From Lachnospiraceae bacterium (GTDB lineage: Bacteria > Bacillota > Clostridia > Lachnospirales > Lachnospiraceae), in assembly GCA_017450105.1 (NCBI GenBank), contig JAFSXC010000050.1, positions 1-64,000 on the forward strand: a stretch of DNA of 64,000 nt, written 5' to 3'. The notes under the pieces are model-generated. The model did no database searches and was not told where the DNA came from. It saw only the letters and a list, made by a program, of their open reading frames with translations. Below are positions 61,488 through 64,000 of the stretch, piece after piece. The stretch's first letter is position 1. Every line of letters begins with the position of its first letter. The translations under genes were made by a program, and so were the position numbers.

Positions 61488-63530
61488 CTATAATGCCTGT
61501 GTACTTGATAATATATTATTGACGATTATGAGTCCGAGCGCAACCCCCAGAAACGAAACTTGCCGGGAAATGTCCTTCTTCAGCACGAGTACGTTGTTTC
61601 TGGCGGCCATGACAAGCATAACCAAAAATACCGGTGTAAAGTATCTTCCCTGAAGGCCCGAAACCGTCAGATTTCCCTTCGTCGTCCAGGAAACGAACAT
61701 CGAGGCCAGAGCCATCAGAAAGATCAGAAGCCAGGCCAGGAAGAAAAACAGCCTCTGCTTTTTCTGTATCTGCGCATCCTCATTATGCTGCGGAAGTATC
61801 CCAAGGATCATCAGCGCCAGAAGCGAATAGATCCAGAAGGGATTGAGGTCGATATTCAGCCACCCCAGAGGTCCCGCGAACATCCCCTTCAGATAGAAGT
61901 CCGCATACATGAGGATCGTATTGATCACAACCCAGATACTGTGAACCGGGTCGGTCAGCACATCCTTAATCGAGTACGGCGTCAGGCTTTCCGAGATCAA
62001 CTGGGTCTTTGTCGCCGCCTCCGTAACGCCGAGCACCTGCAGAAGATAGGGGAAGGTGCACAGGAAAAAGCCGGCCGCCGCCGCTGCCAGGAAAAGGATC
62101 CTCTTGGTCCTTCGGTTTCTCACCGATCCGTAGATATCCGTCGGGATCAGGAGGATCAGCAGGCACAGGGGCAGGTAGACTCCCCCCTTGCAGCCGCCAA
62201 GCAGGAACATCAATATCGCCAGCACCACCGTATCCTTATTGCTGACACTCTTCTTCTCATACAGAATATCGCACAAAATCATGAAGAAGAGGCTTCCTGC
62301 CGCGATCGGCACCGCATCATAGGAATAGGAGCAGCACATCTGGAGCACCATCGGGCATAAGGCGAAGAGAAAGACCGCCGCCTTGCCGAAGGGCGCTCGC
62401 TTGATCACAAAATAAAACCACAGCAGATAGCAGATCGTGATGAAAAAGCGGCCGAGATAGATCGTGGTCACTCCGTTCAGATGCAGCAGCCTTCCCAGGG
62501 AAAGACCGATCGTCCCCGGAAGATAAAGAAGAAAGTTATCCGATTCCTTGTATTGGGAAAGCTCGGCGTACTCCTCTCCGGCGGCATCGGTGCGTCGCAT
62601 GATATTTTTCTTGATGTAGTCGTATTCCTTCAGATCCGGCCCCGCCTTAAATTCGGGAAACGCATTCAGCTCCGTCCGGCGGACATAGATCGAGGCCTCG
62701 GACAGGTCATCCAGCGCAGGCTCCTCCACGCCGAAGAGCACATTGGAGTAATAATAGGCCGTGGCGATGTGGTTCAGCTCATCCGGTACCGTCACCGGGG
62801 GCAGAAGAAAGTTGTAAACGATCGCAAAGCCGATCCCAACAGGGATAAAGACCTTATGCCAGTCGGCCTTCACCACCAGAAGCAGAAGGAAGGCAAGGAC
62901 CAGGACAACGTAAAGCAGGATCCCCAGCAAAAGGAAGATCCAGAACCAGTAGGAGTAGTGGTAGCAATAGGTCCGCACGACCATTTCAAAGCCCAGGGGG
63001 TGGTCAGCATCCTCCCATTCGTTTCCATAGATATAGAGGTCGGTCTTTTCCCCCAGAGACTCCACGGTCAGAGTCAGGGTCATGGGCTCGCCGAGATGGC
63101 CTAAATTCTGCTCCGGAAAGGGAACGTTAAAGTACCACACGTCCTCGTCCGTCGGCAGATTCTTTTCCATGTTCAGGATCTCTTTGACGTTCAACCTCTC
63201 GGTTCCGAGGACCTCGCCGGTATCCGTATTCTCTACCGACAGCAAAAGGCTTCCCTGATTCTTGTCGGTATTGCTGTATAGCTCGACCCCGATGCCGAGC
63301 ATCTGGTCCTCGGGGAAGATCACATCCTCGGAAAGAACCATGCCTTCCTCCAGCGGGATCCTCTTCGTATCATCCGTTGTCGGTATAACCTCTTTTGTGT
63401 AGATGTCCTCCATCCGGGGATGAATCTCGTTCCCGTAGACCACAAACATCCCTACCACAAAAAGCCCCGTCAGGATCAGGAGCTGGATCAGATGCTTTCG
63501 CTTGAAGTTTTCCTTTAACGCCCTTATCAT
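61488..63530 (-). CDS. DUF2142-family membrane protein (paralogue C)
   Basis: 680 residues. One helix and a 150-residue external beta-rich segment, then at least ten membrane helices. The acidic loop motif LLPPVTVPDELNHIATAYYY (Asp-Glu after helix 3), YLGRFFITICYLLWFYFVIK, CSYSYDAVPIAAGSLFFMIL and GLQGRYFTPVFLVMLV are shared with paralogues A and B. The ATG overlaps the leuA stop in ATGA, coupling a housekeeping gene to the polymer operon. Likely GT-C-like (inference). Confidence 0.8.
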   Translation of the reverse strand: MIRALKENFKRKHLIQLLILTGLFVVGMFVVYGNEIHPRMEDIYTKEVIPTTDDTKRIPLEEGMVLSEDVIFPEDQMLGIGVELYSNTDKNQGSLLLSVENTDTGEVLGTERLNVKEILNMEKNLPTDEDVWYFNVPFPEQNLGHLGEPMTLTLTVESLGEKTDLYIYGNEWEDADHPLGFEMVVRTYCYHYSYWFWIFLLLGILLYVVLVLAFLLLLVVKADWHKVFIPVGIGFAIVYNFLLPPVTVPDELNHIATAYYYSNVLFGVEEPALDDLSEASIYVRRTELNAFPEFKAGPDLKEYDYIKKNIMRRTDAAGEEYAELSQYKESDNFLLYLPGTIGLSLGRLLHLNGVTTIYLGRFFITICYLLWFYFVIKRAPFGKAAVFLFALCPMVLQMCCSYSYDAVPIAAGSLFFMILCDILYEKKSVSNKDTVVLAILMFLLGGCKGGVYLPLCLLILLIPTDIYGSVRNRRTKRILFLAAAAAGFFLCTFPYLLQVLGVTEAATKTQLISESLTPYSIKDVLTDPVHSIWVVINTILMYADFYLKGMFAGPLGWLNIDLNPFWIYSLLALMILGILPQHNEDAQIQKKQRLFFFLAWLLIFLMALASMFVSWTTKGNLTVSGLQGRYFTPVFLVMLVMAARNNVLVLKKDISRQVSFLGVALGLIIVNNILSSTQAL

Positions 63531-64000
63531 TCGATCGGTCCGGCCAGCCGGTTCAGCGCGGAGAACATGGCACGGATCGTGGCCCTGGTAATATTACCGG
63601 AAACCCCGACACCGAAGGTAACCCGGCTGGTCTTATCATCGCGCATTTCGATGTAGGCAGCCGCCTTGGCATGGGAGCCTTCCGAAAGCGCATGCTCCCA
63701 ATAATTGTTCACGGTAACGACAAGCCCTTCGATCTGGGACACGACGGCATTTCGGACGGCATCCACCGGACCGTTTCCGACGGCCTCCGTTGTATGCTCT
63801 ATGCCCTGGTACTTGAAGGTCACAACCGCCTCCGTCATATCGTTGTCTTCACCCTCGCTGATCTTCGCCTTCAGGAATTCATAGGGCCAGGTCAGCTCCA
63901 GGTACTGGGCGCGGAAGTTGTCCATGATCACGGAGGGCGCGATCTCACCCCGCTCCTCGGAGAGCTTCTGGATCACATCCGCAAATTCTCTCTGCATCTC
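63527..64000 (-). CDS. leuA: 2-isopropylmalate synthase, C-terminal part (truncated by the window)
   Basis: The last 158 residues or so of LeuA; the catalytic TIM barrel lies beyond the window end. The visible part is the C-terminal leucine-binding regulatory domain with VSQIEGLVVTVNNYWEHALS, AAAYIEMRDDKT and GVGVSGNITRATIRAMFSAL, the style of type-2 enzymes. LeuA condenses acetyl-CoA with 2-ketoisovalerate, the first committed step to leucine. It marks the chromosomal backbone beside the glycan locus. The 4-base stop/start overlap with the DUF2142 gene is unusual. Confidence 0.9.
   Translation of the reverse strand, partial: EMQREFADVIQKLSEERGEIAPSVIMDNFRAQYLELTWPYEFLKAKISEGEDNDMTEAVVTFKYQGIEHTTEAVGNGPVDAVRNAVVSQIEGLVVTVNNYWEHALSEGSHAKAAAYIEMRDDKTSRVTFGVGVSGNITRATIRAMFSALNRLAGPIE

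Noticed and set aside
1..64000. Long reading frames opposite to the annotated genes, such as plus-strand frames at 20272-22731, 48570-50150 and 50267-51736
   Set aside because: They lie antisense to well-supported genes, lack ribosome sites and recognisable motifs, and reflect the GC-biased codon use.

Overview
The window looks like chromosomal DNA of a moderately high-GC, low-redundancy Firmicute, most plausibly a Lachnospiraceae-type gut or oral anaerobe. Signs are AGGAGG-type ribosome sites, sigma-A style promoters (TTGACA/TATAAT variants), type-2 LeuA, YidC/TagF/TarI/LicD-like wall-polymer enzymes and many DUF2142-type membrane proteins. This is inferred from gene content and style; no rRNA or tRNA is present. 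Nearly the whole 64 kb is one large cell-surface glycopolymer locus. No gene-free stretch exceeds 300 bases.

Region A (about 1-8.8 kb, minus strand) is a tightly coupled five-gene operon. It encodes a YidC-alkaline-phosphatase-superfamily fusion, a fused nucleotidyltransferase/PLP enzyme, an opine-dehydrogenase-like protein, a CDP-glycerol-phosphotransferase-like protein and a large GT2. It looks built to make and transfer an unusual amino-containing phospho-substituent. Region B (9.0-12.1 kb, plus) holds a secreted 5'-nucleotidase and a LacI-family regulator. Region C (12.2-19.8 kb, minus) holds a sulfate ABC importer (cysA, cysW, cysT, sbp) and a PAPS-forming set (cysD, cysNC fusion, cysQ). 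No PAPS or sulfite reductase gene is seen.

Region D (19.8-30.1 kb) contains five paralogous sulfotransferase-like genes, two LicD paralogues, a PglK/MsbA-like ABC exporter and a small coiled-coil protein. Sulfate uptake, PAPS synthesis, PAP recycling and sulfotransferases together suggest a sulfated surface glycan, unusual for a Gram-positive. Region E (30.1-38.1 kb) is teichoic-acid-like. It has a mirror-ordered SDR - cytidylyltransferase - glycerophosphotransferase - cytidylyltransferase - SDR block, a DUF4143 ATPase, another TagF-like transferase and a GT32. Region F (38.2-39.3 kb) is a lone plus-strand GT4 with an apparently leaderless promoter.

Region G (39.4-64 kb, minus) is a long chain of polymer genes. 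In transcription order it runs: end of leuA, DUF2142 protein, two GT2s, DUF2304, RfbC, Wzm/Wzt-type ABC exporter, MBOAT with AlgX-like partner, methyltransferase, large GT2s alternating with DUF2142-type membrane proteins, a polyprenyl glycosylphosphotransferase and a pair of small EmrE-like transporters. A working model, by inference, is that Region G starts chains on a lipid carrier, extends, O-acetylates and exports them, while Regions A, D and E add phospho- and sulfo-substituents.
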